A DNA stretch of 64,000 nucleotides, taken from positions 82,155 through 146,154 of the forward strand of contig BMQD01000004.1 of the NCBI GenBank assembly GCA_014647935.1. The letters run 5' to 3'. Shown piece by piece: positions 34,075 through 41,233 of this stretch. The translations under genes and the position numbers were made by a program. The notes under the pieces are model-generated. The model was given only the letters and a program-made list of their open reading frames with translations. It was not told the origin of the DNA and did no database searches. How positions within the stretch are numbered: the stretch's first letter is position 1; each line of letters begins with the position of its first letter. The DNA is from Planomonospora parontospora. GTDB lineage: Bacteria > Actinomycetota > Actinomycetes > Streptosporangiales > Streptosporangiaceae.

Positions 34075-34085
34075 TCCGCCGCACG

Positions 34086-34113
34086 GCCCCGTCCGCGGAG
34101 GGCGGGGCTTTTT
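34086..34113 (+). terminator. intrinsic terminator with T-tract
   Basis: GCCCCGTCC (34086-34094), a 5-base loop and GGGCGGGGC (34100-34108) form a 9-bp stem with one G-T pair, followed by TTTTT (34109-34113). It lies 12 bases after the peptidase stop. Confidence 0.85.
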
Positions 34114-34130
34114 CCTGTGCTATTTTTTGT

Positions 34131-34144
34131 ACTGACCAGTCAGT
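34131..34144. promoter_or_regulatory. TetR-type operator ACTGAC-CA-GTCAGT
   Basis: Perfect 6-base inverted repeat with a 2-base spacer in an AT-rich island, 20 bases before the ABC gene. It is typical of TetR operators, and a TetR gene closes this three-gene operon, so autoregulation is likely. Confidence 0.65.
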
Positions 34145-34163
34145 TTTAAAAGTGGAGGTTCCG

Positions 34164-35048
34164 ATGCCCGGAGGGGTGGCGGTGCACGCGGCGGGGCTGT
34201 CCCTGGAGGGCGGGCACGGGCCGGTCTACCGGGACGTCGGCCTGGACGCCCCGGCGGGCAGCCTCACCGCCCTCGCCGGGCAGGCGGGCAGCGGCCGGAC
34301 CAGCCTGCTGCTCACCCTGGCCGGGCGCATGAGGCCCACCTCGGGAGTGCTCACCGTCGCGGGGCAGGCCCGGCCGTGGGCGATCCGGCGGGTCGCCGCA
34401 CTGGGCCTGGTCGACGGGGTCAACGACCTGGAGGGGTCGCTGACCGTCCGTGAACACGTGCACGAGCGGTCCCGGGGCCTGTTCTGGAACGCCCGGAGCA
34501 GGGCCCGGGCCGCGGCGGCGCTGGAGCGGGCCGGGCTGGACCTCTCCCCCGACGACCGGACCCTGGTCCGCGAGCTCGGCCGTGAGCAGCGGGTACGGCT
34601 CGGCGTCGCCCTCGCCCTGCTCGACGGGCCGGGACTGCTCGTCCTCGACAACGTGGACGCCGGTCTCCCCGGCGACCGGCGCGACGCGCTCTGGGCGACC
34701 CTGGAGGACCTGGCCGCGCAGGGGCTGACCGTCGTCGCCGCCTGCACGGAGAGCCCCCTGCCCCGGACCCTCCGCCTGGGCGGCCCCGGACTCCCGGAGC
34801 CCGCAGAGCCCGTGGAGCCCGCAGAGCTCCTTGGGGCGGTGGGGCTCCTCGAAGCGGCGGAACCCCTCTCGGCGGTGAGAATCCCCGAGGCGGCGGAGCT
34901 CCCCGAACCCGCGGAGGCCACGGCTCCCGAGGCCGTCGAACACCCCGGTGATCCGGTGCGGACGGGGACCGCACCGGATCCCGGCGACACCGGGGCACGG
35001 GACCGGGACGGGAGCGGAGACGCGCCCGGCGAGGAGGGACGGCGGTGA
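34164..35048 (+). CDS. ABC-type ATP-binding protein with degenerate motifs
   Basis: ABC ATPase-like protein of about 294 residues, partner of the YhgE/Pip membrane protein that overlaps its stop (GTGA). The Walker A region reads GQAGSGRTSLL, with Arg in place of the usual Lys. The signature is ELGREQRVRLGVAL rather than LSGGQ. The Walker B end is LLVLDNVDAG, with Asn at the catalytic Glu. ATP hydrolysis may be weak or absent, or this branch may use these residues. The C-terminal 80 residues are acidic Pro/Glu/Ala repeats. ATG 34164 has GGAGG six bases upstream. The operon is probably repressed through the site at 34131-34144. Confidence 0.82.
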   Translation: MPGGVAVHAAGLSLEGGHGPVYRDVGLDAPAGSLTALAGQAGSGRTSLLLTLAGRMRPTSGVLTVAGQARPWAIRRVAALGLVDGVNDLEGSLTVREHVHERSRGLFWNARSRARAAAALERAGLDLSPDDRTLVRELGREQRVRLGVALALLDGPGLLVLDNVDAGLPGDRRDALWATLEDLAAQGLTVVAACTESPLPRTLRLGGPGLPEPAEPVEPAELLGAVGLLEAAEPLSAVRIPEAAELPEPAEATAPEAVEHPGDPVRTGTAPDPGDTGARDRDGSGDAPGEEGRR

Positions 35049-37396
35049 GACCGGTCCGGCTGGGACGGCTGGAGCTGCGGCGCTTCACCCGCTCGCGGCT
35101 CACCCGGGCCGCGCTGGCGGGCGTGGTGATGCTGCCGCTGCTCTACGCCGGGCTCTACCTGTGGTCCTTCTGGGACCCGCAGGGGAACCTGGAGAACATC
35201 CCGGTGGCGCTCGTCGTCGAGGACCGCCCGGCCAGAGCCGGGGACGAGACCGTCGACGCGGGCCGCGAGCTGGCCCGGGAGCTCACCGAGCGCGAGGTCT
35301 TCGCCTGGCGCCGGGTGAGCGCCCGCCAGGCCGCCGACGGCGTCGCCGACGGCTCCTTCTACCTCTCCCTGACGATCCCCGCCGACTTCAGCGCCCGGCT
35401 CGCCTCGCCCTCCCGCGACGGCACGCCGACACCGGCGGAACTGGGCGTCACGGTGGACACCGGCCGCAGCTACATCATGGGCACCATCTCCGACGCGGTG
35501 TTCGCCGAGGTCAAGGAGGCCGCGGGCCGTACCGCGCTCAGGGACTACTGGGACGGCGTCTTCGTCTCCTTCGGCGAGCTGCACGACGCGACCGCCAAGG
35601 CCGCCGACGGCGCGGAGAAGCTCCACGGCGGCAGCCGGAAGGCCCTGCACGGCGCCGGCGCGCTCCGCCGGGGGGCGGGCGACCTGAGCGACGGGCTCGA
35701 CCGGCTCAGGATCGGCACCCGGCAGCTCTCCACCGGCCTGGGCACCGCCGCCACCGCCACCGGGAAGCTCACCGCCGGGGCGGAGAAGCTGGCCGCGGGC
35801 CTGAACGAGGCGGAGGACGGCTCCCGGAAGCTGGGCCGCGGTCTCGGTGAACTCACCGAGGGCGCCAGGCAGGTCGCCGACGGCAATGCGGAGGCCTACC
35901 GGCAGGTCCACGCCCAGGTGCCGAAGGTCGATCAGCTGGCGGACGCCACCGTGCCCGCCCTGGAGGAGGGGAGCACCCGGCTGCACGCCCTCGCCCGGGC
36001 GCTGGAGCAGGACGCCGAGGCGATGGCCGCCGCCGGCGGGGCGCAGGGGACACCCCCTGAGGTGAGCCAGGAGGCCGGGCAGGCCCGGCAGCAGGCCGAG
36101 CGGTTGCTGGGCCTGCTGGAGAGCGACCCCGGCACCGATCCGGAGCTGCGGGCCGCCGCCCGGCGGCTCGTGCAGTCCACGGGCCGGGTCGCGAGCGGCC
36201 TGACCGGCGGAGCGGCGGACGCCCCCGCGGGCGGCGCCGGCGAGGTTCTCGCCCGGCTCCGGCAGAGCGCCCCCCGCGCGGCCGAGGCCGCCCGGTACGC
36301 CGACCGGTTGGCCGACCGCGCCTCCGGCGCCGCACGCACGATCGACCAGGCCCGGAACGCGGTGAACCGGCTCGACGACGGGCTCGGCAAGCTGGCCGAC
36401 GGCTCGGCGAAGGTCCACCGGGGCCTGCGCGATGCCGCGGCCGCCGGCGAAAAGCTCACCTCCGGCGTGGCGGAGCTCGGCGACGGGGCGGGGAAACTCT
36501 CCGGCGGGCTCACCGAGTTCGGCGGCGGCGTGGCGAAGCTCCGCGACGGGGCCGTCCGGGCCGACGCCGGGGTCGGCGCCCTGCAGAGCGGGGCCGGGAA
36601 GCTCACCGGCGGCGTCGACCGGCTCTCCGGCGGGCTCGGCGAGCTCGCCGACGGCTCGCGCGAGCTGAGCCGCAAGCTCGGCGACGGGGCCGGGGAGATC
36701 CCCGACTACGACGAGGAGGAGCGCGCCGGCCGTACCGCCATGATGAGCGAGCCCGTCACCCTGGCCGGCCACGTCGTCAACGAGGTGCCCAACTACGGCA
36801 CCGGCTTCGCGCCGTTCTTCGTCCCGCTGGCGCTCTGGGTCGGCGCGATGGTCGCCTACATGGTGCTCCGCCCGCTCAACCCGCGCCTCCTGGCCGGCAC
36901 GGCCCCCGCCTGGCGGATCGCCGTGGGCGGATGGCTGCCCGGCCTGGCCCTGGGCGCGGCGCAGGCCGCCGTGCTGGCGGCGGTGCTCCGGTTCGCCCTC
37001 GGCCTCCAGGCCGCGCACTGGGCCGGGACGATCGGGATCCTGCTGCTCACCACGGCCGCGTTCCTGGCGATCGTGCAGGCGGTCAACGCCCTGCTCGGCG
37101 CGCCCGGCCGGGTCGCGGTGCTGGCGCTGCTCATGCTCCAGCTCACCTCCGCCGCCGGGACCTACCCGATCGAGACCTCACCGGGTTTCTTCCAGACGAT
37201 CTCGCCGTGGCTGCCCATGAGCTGGGTGGTCAGCGCACTGCGGCGGCTGATCAGCGGCGGCGACCCGGCCGTGGTCTGGCAGGCCTGCGGGGTGCTGACC
37301 CTGTGGACCGCCCTGGGACTGGCGCTGAGCGTCTACGCCGTGCACCGGGGGCGCACCTGGTCGATGCGCCGCCTCCACCCCGAGCTGTCCCTGTGA
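35045..37396 (+). CDS. YhgE/Pip family membrane protein
   Basis: Large membrane protein of about 783 residues of the YhgE/Pip (phage infection protein, ABC-2-like) family. One N-terminal helix (about 20-40) is followed by a long extracytoplasmic region with many GA-x-KL-x-G and L-x-x-G-L-x-E-L repeats, typical of this family and probably an extended helical stalk. Five or six C-terminal helices (from about 600) resemble ABC-2 permeases. It starts at GTG 35045, overlapping the ATPase stop, so the two are coupled. Related proteins are linked to ESX/T7SS-like secretion or export; the role here is unknown. Confidence 0.88.
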   Translation: MRPVRLGRLELRRFTRSRLTRAALAGVVMLPLLYAGLYLWSFWDPQGNLENIPVALVVEDRPARAGDETVDAGRELARELTEREVFAWRRVSARQAADGVADGSFYLSLTIPADFSARLASPSRDGTPTPAELGVTVDTGRSYIMGTISDAVFAEVKEAAGRTALRDYWDGVFVSFGELHDATAKAADGAEKLHGGSRKALHGAGALRRGAGDLSDGLDRLRIGTRQLSTGLGTAATATGKLTAGAEKLAAGLNEAEDGSRKLGRGLGELTEGARQVADGNAEAYRQVHAQVPKVDQLADATVPALEEGSTRLHALARALEQDAEAMAAAGGAQGTPPEVSQEAGQARQQAERLLGLLESDPGTDPELRAAARRLVQSTGRVASGLTGGAADAPAGGAGEVLARLRQSAPRAAEAARYADRLADRASGAARTIDQARNAVNRLDDGLGKLADGSAKVHRGLRDAAAAGEKLTSGVAELGDGAGKLSGGLTEFGGGVAKLRDGAVRADAGVGALQSGAGKLTGGVDRLSGGLGELADGSRELSRKLGDGAGEIPDYDEEERAGRTAMMSEPVTLAGHVVNEVPNYGTGFAPFFVPLALWVGAMVAYMVLRPLNPRLLAGTAPAWRIAVGGWLPGLALGAAQAAVLAAVLRFALGLQAAHWAGTIGILLLTTAAFLAIVQAVNALLGAPGRVAVLALLMLQLTSAAGTYPIETSPGFFQTISPWLPMSWVVSALRRLISGGDPAVVWQACGVLTLWTALGLALSVYAVHRGRTWSMRRLHPELSL

Positions 37397-37410
37397 CTAC
37401 CGTGGTCACC

Positions 37411-37992
37411 ATGATGGCGAGCGGCCGGCGGGCCGAGACGAGGCTGCGGTTGTTCGGCGCGGCGGTGGAGCTGATCGCGGAGCAGGGATACACCGCGACC
37501 ACCGTGGACGCGATCGCCGAACGGGCCGGGGTCGCCAAGGGCACCGTCTTCTACAATTTCGGCACCAAGGAGGCCCTCTTCTCCGGCCTGCTCGAGCACG
37601 GGGTGGGGCTGCTGTCCACCGCCCTGTCCGGGGCGGCGGCCGGGGAGACCGCGCTGGACGCCCTGGACGCGGTGGTCATGGCGCAGCTGCGGTTCTTCGA
37701 GGAGTACGGCGCGTTCGCCCGGGTGCTGCTCGCCGAGATGTGGCGCACCGCCTGGCAGGACGCGGTGGCCAGGCTCCGCCGGGACGTGCTCGGGGTCTAC
37801 GCGGACGTGCTGCGCCGGGCCGTGGCCGAGGGCGCGGTCCGCGGCGACCTGGACGTCGAGACCGCGGCGACCGCCGTGTTCGGGATGGTGCTGACCGTCG
37901 CGATCGAGCGCAGGGCCCTCCACCCCGACCGCCCGATCGAGCGGGTCCACGCCACCCTGGTCGATCTCCTGCACGGCCGGGTCACCGGTTAG
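37411..37992 (+). CDS. TetR family transcriptional regulator
   Basis: TetR-type repressor of about 193 residues. The helix-turn-helix is TRLRLFGAAVELIAEQGYTA followed by AERAGVAKGTVFYNFGTKEA (residues 8-52), and the rest is a helical ligand domain. ATG 37411 is used, 15 bases after the YhgE stop; GTG 37393, overlapping that stop, is an alternative start. As the third gene of the ABC/YhgE operon it most likely controls that operon through the operator at 34131-34144. The inducer is unknown but may be a compound exported by the system. Confidence 0.9.
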   Translation: MMASGRRAETRLRLFGAAVELIAEQGYTATTVDAIAERAGVAKGTVFYNFGTKEALFSGLLEHGVGLLSTALSGAAAGETALDALDAVVMAQLRFFEEYGAFARVLLAEMWRTAWQDAVARLRRDVLGVYADVLRRAVAEGAVRGDLDVETAATAVFGMVLTVAIERRALHPDRPIERVHATLVDLLHGRVTG

Positions 37993-38094
37993 GCGTCCCC
38001 GGACCGCTCCCCGCCCGGTCCCCGCACCCGGTCTCCACCCGCCCGGCTCCGCGCGGACGGCGGACGGCGGAGCATGATCCCGGTTCGGACCGGC

Positions 38095-38619
38095 TCAGCG
38101 CACGGGCAGGTCGTAGGTGCGCCGCACGCTCGTCGGCTCCACGCTCAGATCGGCTCCGTAGACGTGCAGGGAGATCGCCGTGACGTCGCCGACGTTGTGC
38201 ACCCGGTGGATGTCGCCGGGCGGGGCGAATCCGCTGACGTCGCCGGCGCGGTTGGCGGCGCGGCCGATCTCGGTCAGGTGGTCGCCCTCGTCGCGGTAGA
38301 GCGTCTCGTACTCCACGCCCTGCAGGACGCCGAAGGCACACCAGGCGATGTGGTCGTGCGGCCTGGTGCCCTGACCGGGGCGCCACACCACCGCGACGAC
38401 CGAGAAGCCGGGCTCGGTGTGCAGGGTGTGCCTGACGTAGGTCTCCGGGTCGCCGGCCCGCTCCTCCTCGGTGAGGATCTCCGGCGCGGGCAGCCGCCCG
38501 CGGAGCAGCTCCGCGACGGCGAAGGCCGCGGCGCGGGGCTCGGCCGGCCTGCTGAGCAGCTCCCGGATCCCCTCGACCAGCTCGGCGAGTCCGGGACGCG
38601 CGAGTGTCATGGTTCCCAT
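38095..38619 (-). CDS. cysteine dioxygenase family protein
   Basis: Cupin-fold iron enzyme of about 174 residues that oxidises cysteine, or a related thiol, to the sulfinic acid. The metal ligands are His-x-His in RPHDHIAWCAFG and the later His in DIHRVHN. The Cys in WCAFG corresponds to the residue that can crosslink to Tyr in this family. The start at ATG 38619 is preceded by CACGCT six bases upstream and only a close GGAG; ATG 38610 is an alternative. It is divergent from a LysR gene, which probably regulates it. A role in cysteine catabolism is likely. Confidence 0.87.
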   Translation of the reverse strand: MGTMTLARPGLAELVEGIRELLSRPAEPRAAAFAVAELLRGRLPAPEILTEEERAGDPETYVRHTLHTEPGFSVVAVVWRPGQGTRPHDHIAWCAFGVLQGVEYETLYRDEGDHLTEIGRAANRAGDVSGFAPPGDIHRVHNVGDVTAISLHVYGADLSVEPTSVRRTYDLPVR

Positions 38620-38682
38620 GACTCCAGCGTGCGCCTCCCTGACACATAGCGTCCAATGCCTATCTTTCCGCTGATTCATAGA

Positions 38683-38688
38683 TAACGT
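38683..38688 (+). promoter_or_regulatory. -10 box TAACGT and LysR-type intergenic region
   Basis: TAACGT ends six bases before GTG 38695, again suggesting a leaderless start. It overlaps TCA-N10-TGA, and ATAG/CTAT inverted elements lie upstream between 38645 and 38694; these are candidate LysR binding sites for control of both divergent genes. Confidence 0.4.
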
Positions 38689-38694
38689 TGATAG

Positions 38695-39936
38695 GTGCTC
38701 GATGTCGTACGGCTCCGCGTGCTCGCCGCCGTGGCCCGGACCGGTTCGGTGACGGGGGCCGCGCGGGAGCTGCACTACTCCCAGCCCTCGGTCAGCCACC
38801 ACCTCGCCAGGCTGGAGGCGGAGACCGGGGCCAAGCTGGTCCAGCGCGCGGGGCGGGGCATCCGGCTGACCGAGGCGGGGCGGTTGCTGGCCGAGCGGGC
38901 CGCCGAGATCATCGGCCGGGTGGACTCCGCCGCCGCGGAGCTCGCCGCCCATGTGGGCCTGCGCGCGGGCCGGGTCCGGCTGGCCGCCTTCCCCTCTGCC
39001 CTGGGCACGTTCGTCCCCGAGGCCGCCGCCCTGCTCGCCCGCGGACACCCCGGCCTGGAGCTCCGGCTGACCGAGACCGAGCCGCCCGAGGCCCTGCGCA
39101 TGCTCCGCGCCGGTTACGTGGACCTGGCGGTCATCTTCCGCTACGACGACACCGCCCCTGAGGATGACGGCATCCGGCTGGTCCACCTGCTGGACGACCC
39201 CAGCTACCTGGTCGTCCCGGGGGACGGCTTCCCGGTCTCCGCGGGGAGCGGGGGCCCGGGATCGGCCGACCTGGGATCGGCCGCCCTGGAGATGTCCGAT
39301 CTGGGGATGTCCGGCCCGGGAGCAGGCGGACCGGGAACGACCTGCCCGGGAGCAGCCGGCTCGGAGCCGGGCCGCAGCGGGCCGGACGGTGGTGTGCGAG
39401 GCGGTGGCGGCGTACCGGGCGGTGGTGTGCTGGGCGCCCGGCGTGACGCCCGGTGGATCGCCGGGTGCGAGCGGTGCCGCAGCCACCTGCTCGACCTGTG
39501 CGCCCAGGAGGGCTTCGAGCCGGTCATCGCCTTCACCACCGACGACATCGTGGCCGTCCAGGCGCTGGTCGCCGCCGGGATGGGGGTGACCGCCCTGCCA
39601 GGCCTGGCACTGCAGGCCCATCGGCACCCGGCGGTCGGCGCGATCGAGCTCCCCGGCTCGACCCGCCACGTCTACGCCGCCACCTACGGCGAGCCGCCCG
39701 ATCCGCCCGCCACGACCGCCCTGCTGGAGGCCCTGACCTCGGTGGTCCGAGCGGCGCCGTACCGCCTCCCCGGCCCGGACCGAGCCCCGGACCGAGCCCC
39801 GGACCGAGCCTTGGACGAGGACTCGGAGGAGAACATGGGAGAGGGGCCGGAGGGGGACCCGGGAGAGGGTCCCGAGGGGAGGCCGGACGGCCGCCCCCGC
39901 TCCCGCCGCGGTGCACCGCCGGAAAACCGGAGGTGA
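38695..39936 (+). CDS. LysR family regulator with unusual insertion and long tail
   Basis: LysR-type activator/repressor of about 413 residues, well above the usual 300. The N-terminal helix-turn-helix is clear (LAAVARTGSVTGAARELHYSQPSVSHHL). The effector domain is interrupted near residues 180-245 by a Gly/Ser/Pro-rich insertion (LGSAALEMSDLGMSGPGAGG and similar) before it resumes at RWIAGCERCRSHLL and FTTDDIVAVQALVAAGMGVT. The last 60 residues are acidic/Arg low complexity with a 12-base DNA repeat (39775-39810). It is divergent from cysteine dioxygenase, its likely target. GTG 38695 starts directly after a leaderless-type -10 box. Confidence 0.87.
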   Translation: MLDVVRLRVLAAVARTGSVTGAARELHYSQPSVSHHLARLEAETGAKLVQRAGRGIRLTEAGRLLAERAAEIIGRVDSAAAELAAHVGLRAGRVRLAAFPSALGTFVPEAAALLARGHPGLELRLTETEPPEALRMLRAGYVDLAVIFRYDDTAPEDDGIRLVHLLDDPSYLVVPGDGFPVSAGSGGPGSADLGSAALEMSDLGMSGPGAGGPGTTCPGAAGSEPGRSGPDGGVRGGGGVPGGGVLGARRDARWIAGCERCRSHLLDLCAQEGFEPVIAFTTDDIVAVQALVAAGMGVTALPGLALQAHRHPAVGAIELPGSTRHVYAATYGEPPDPPATTALLEALTSVVRAAPYRLPGPDRAPDRAPDRALDEDSEENMGEGPEGDPGEGPEGRPDGRPRSRRGAPPENRR

Positions 39937-39954
39937 TCAGCGCACGGCCCGGCT

Positions 39955-39960
39955 TACGAT
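39955..39960 (+). promoter_or_regulatory. -10 box TACGAT of a likely leaderless promoter
   Basis: TACGAT ends six bases before the LysE-type ATG at 39967. No Shine-Dalgarno is visible. Confidence 0.45.
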
Positions 39961-39966
39961 CCGGAC

Positions 39967-40611
39967 ATGCCGGATCTCGCGACCCTCGCCCTGTTCACCG
40001 CCGCCACTCTCGCCCTGCTGCTCGTGCCGGGCCCCGCGGTGGCCTACATCGTCACCCGCAGCGTCGCCCAGGGCCGCAGCGCCGGCCTGGTCTCCGTCCT
40101 GGGCATCCACGCCGGCTCGGTGGTCCACGTGGCCGCCGCCGCGCTCGGTGTCAGTGCCGTGCTCGCCGCCTCGGCCACCGCGTTCACGATCGTGAAGTAC
40201 CTCGGCGCGGCCTATCTGGTCTGGCTCGGCCTGCGCAAGCTCCTGACGCGTGCGGACGCCGGTGAGACGGCCGGCACGCCGCTCGCGAGCAGGCGGCGGA
40301 TGTTCTGGGAGGGCTTCGTCGTCAACGTGCTCAACCCGAAGACCGCGATCTTCTTCCTCGCCTTCCTCCCCCAGTTCACCGACCCGGCCGCGGGCCCGAT
40401 CGCCCCGCAGATCGTGCTCCTCGGCGTGATCTGGATCGCCCTGGGCGTCGCCAGCGACGGCGCCTTCGCCCTGCTCGCCTCCGCGCTGGCCGGCCGGCTG
40501 CGCCGCTCGGCCCGCGCCCGCCGCCGTCTCGACGTCACCAGCGGCCTCGTCTACCTCGGCCTGGGCGCCGCCACGGCGCTCACCGGCGAGAGCGCGGCCG
40601 CCAAGGCCTGA
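39967..40611 (+). CDS. LysE/RhtB family exporter
   Basis: Membrane exporter of about 214 residues. Family motifs are LLLVPGPAVAYIVTRSVAQG at the N-terminus, AGSVVHVAAAALGVSAVL, and EGFVVNVLNPKTAIFFLAFLPQF near residue 118, within about six hydrophobic helices. It resembles the exporter at 2789 but is clearly diverged. It follows the LysR gene by 30 bases yet has its own leaderless-type promoter inside that gap. Export of an amino acid or a cysteine-derived product would fit the neighbouring cysteine dioxygenase and LysR genes, but this is inference. Confidence 0.9.
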   Translation: MPDLATLALFTAATLALLLVPGPAVAYIVTRSVAQGRSAGLVSVLGIHAGSVVHVAAAALGVSAVLAASATAFTIVKYLGAAYLVWLGLRKLLTRADAGETAGTPLASRRRMFWEGFVVNVLNPKTAIFFLAFLPQFTDPAAGPIAPQIVLLGVIWIALGVASDGAFALLASALAGRLRRSARARRRLDVTSGLVYLGLGAATALTGESAAAKA

Positions 40612-40663
40612 CCCCGGCCCGCCGCACGGGTCCGGCGGCAGAGAGTCCGGCGGCAGCGGGTTC

Positions 40664-40687
40664 AAAAGCCCGGGTTCGAGCCCGGGC
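40664..40687 (-). terminator. intrinsic terminator (minus strand) GCCCGGG stem plus TTTT
   Basis: GCCCGGG (40668-40674), loop TTCGAG and CCCGGGC (40681-40687) form a 7-bp stem. Read on the minus strand it is followed by TTTT (40667-40664). It suits the minus-strand gene ending at 40747 and may also stop the convergent exporter transcript. Confidence 0.6.
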
Positions 40688-40746
40688 CTCGGACCCCGAG
40701 CCTGAGGATGCACGAGTCCGGGTCTCGGGCCCGGGGACCGGCGGGT

Positions 40747-41049
40747 TCAGGGCCGGGGCGAGGTGCGGGTCCAGCCCTTGCTCCAACCCCGGCTGGAGCG
40801 GCCGGTCGCACCCTCGCACCTGCGGCACACCTGGCGCACCTCGGCGGCCGACCCGCCCGACTCCGGGAACGTCTCCGGCCACCGTACGTGGTGGAAGCGG
40901 TGCAGCCGCGACCGGCTGAGCGCCAGGCCGCACAGGGTCTGGTTCGTCCCCGGCCACCAGGCGTGCACCTCGCCCGCGGGCATGCGCACGCCGTCGTCGT
41001 CCACCCACTCCCCGGAGGCCGCGACCGAGGGCTCACCTCGTGCGGGCAT
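40747..41049 (-). CDS. small conserved protein with possible zinc-binding cysteines
   Basis: Protein of about 100 residues of unknown function. The segment VHAWWPGTNQTLCGLALSRS, then LHRFHHVRW and VCRRCEGATG, is of a type recurring in actinomycetes. The spaced Cys residues (TLCG, VCRRC) and His residues could bind zinc. The start at ATG 41049 has GGAGGAGG about six bases upstream, a strong signal for a real gene. It is followed by an intrinsic terminator and stands alone. I cannot assign a role. Confidence 0.75.
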   Translation of the reverse strand: MPARGEPSVAASGEWVDDDGVRMPAGEVHAWWPGTNQTLCGLALSRSRLHRFHHVRWPETFPESGGSAAEVRQVCRRCEGATGRSSRGWSKGWTRTSPRP

Positions 41050-41233
41050 GGCACACCTCCTCCTGGCGCCGCCCCGGACGCGGGCCGCGCGCCGTCCCCG
41101 GTCCCCCTGCCCGTACCCGGCCGCTCCATTCGGCCGGGTACGGCCGACCGGATCACGTCATGCCCTTCACCCCCGCACGGACCGCGCCCATAATGGGTGA
41201 TCTACGGCGTCTCCTCCGAGAACGGGACACCCC

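Noticed and set aside
40663..40690. T-arm-like sequence GGGTTCGAGCCC suggesting a tRNA
   Set aside because: No acceptor, D or anticodon arm could be placed on either strand. The element is better explained as a terminator stem followed by TTTT on the minus strand.
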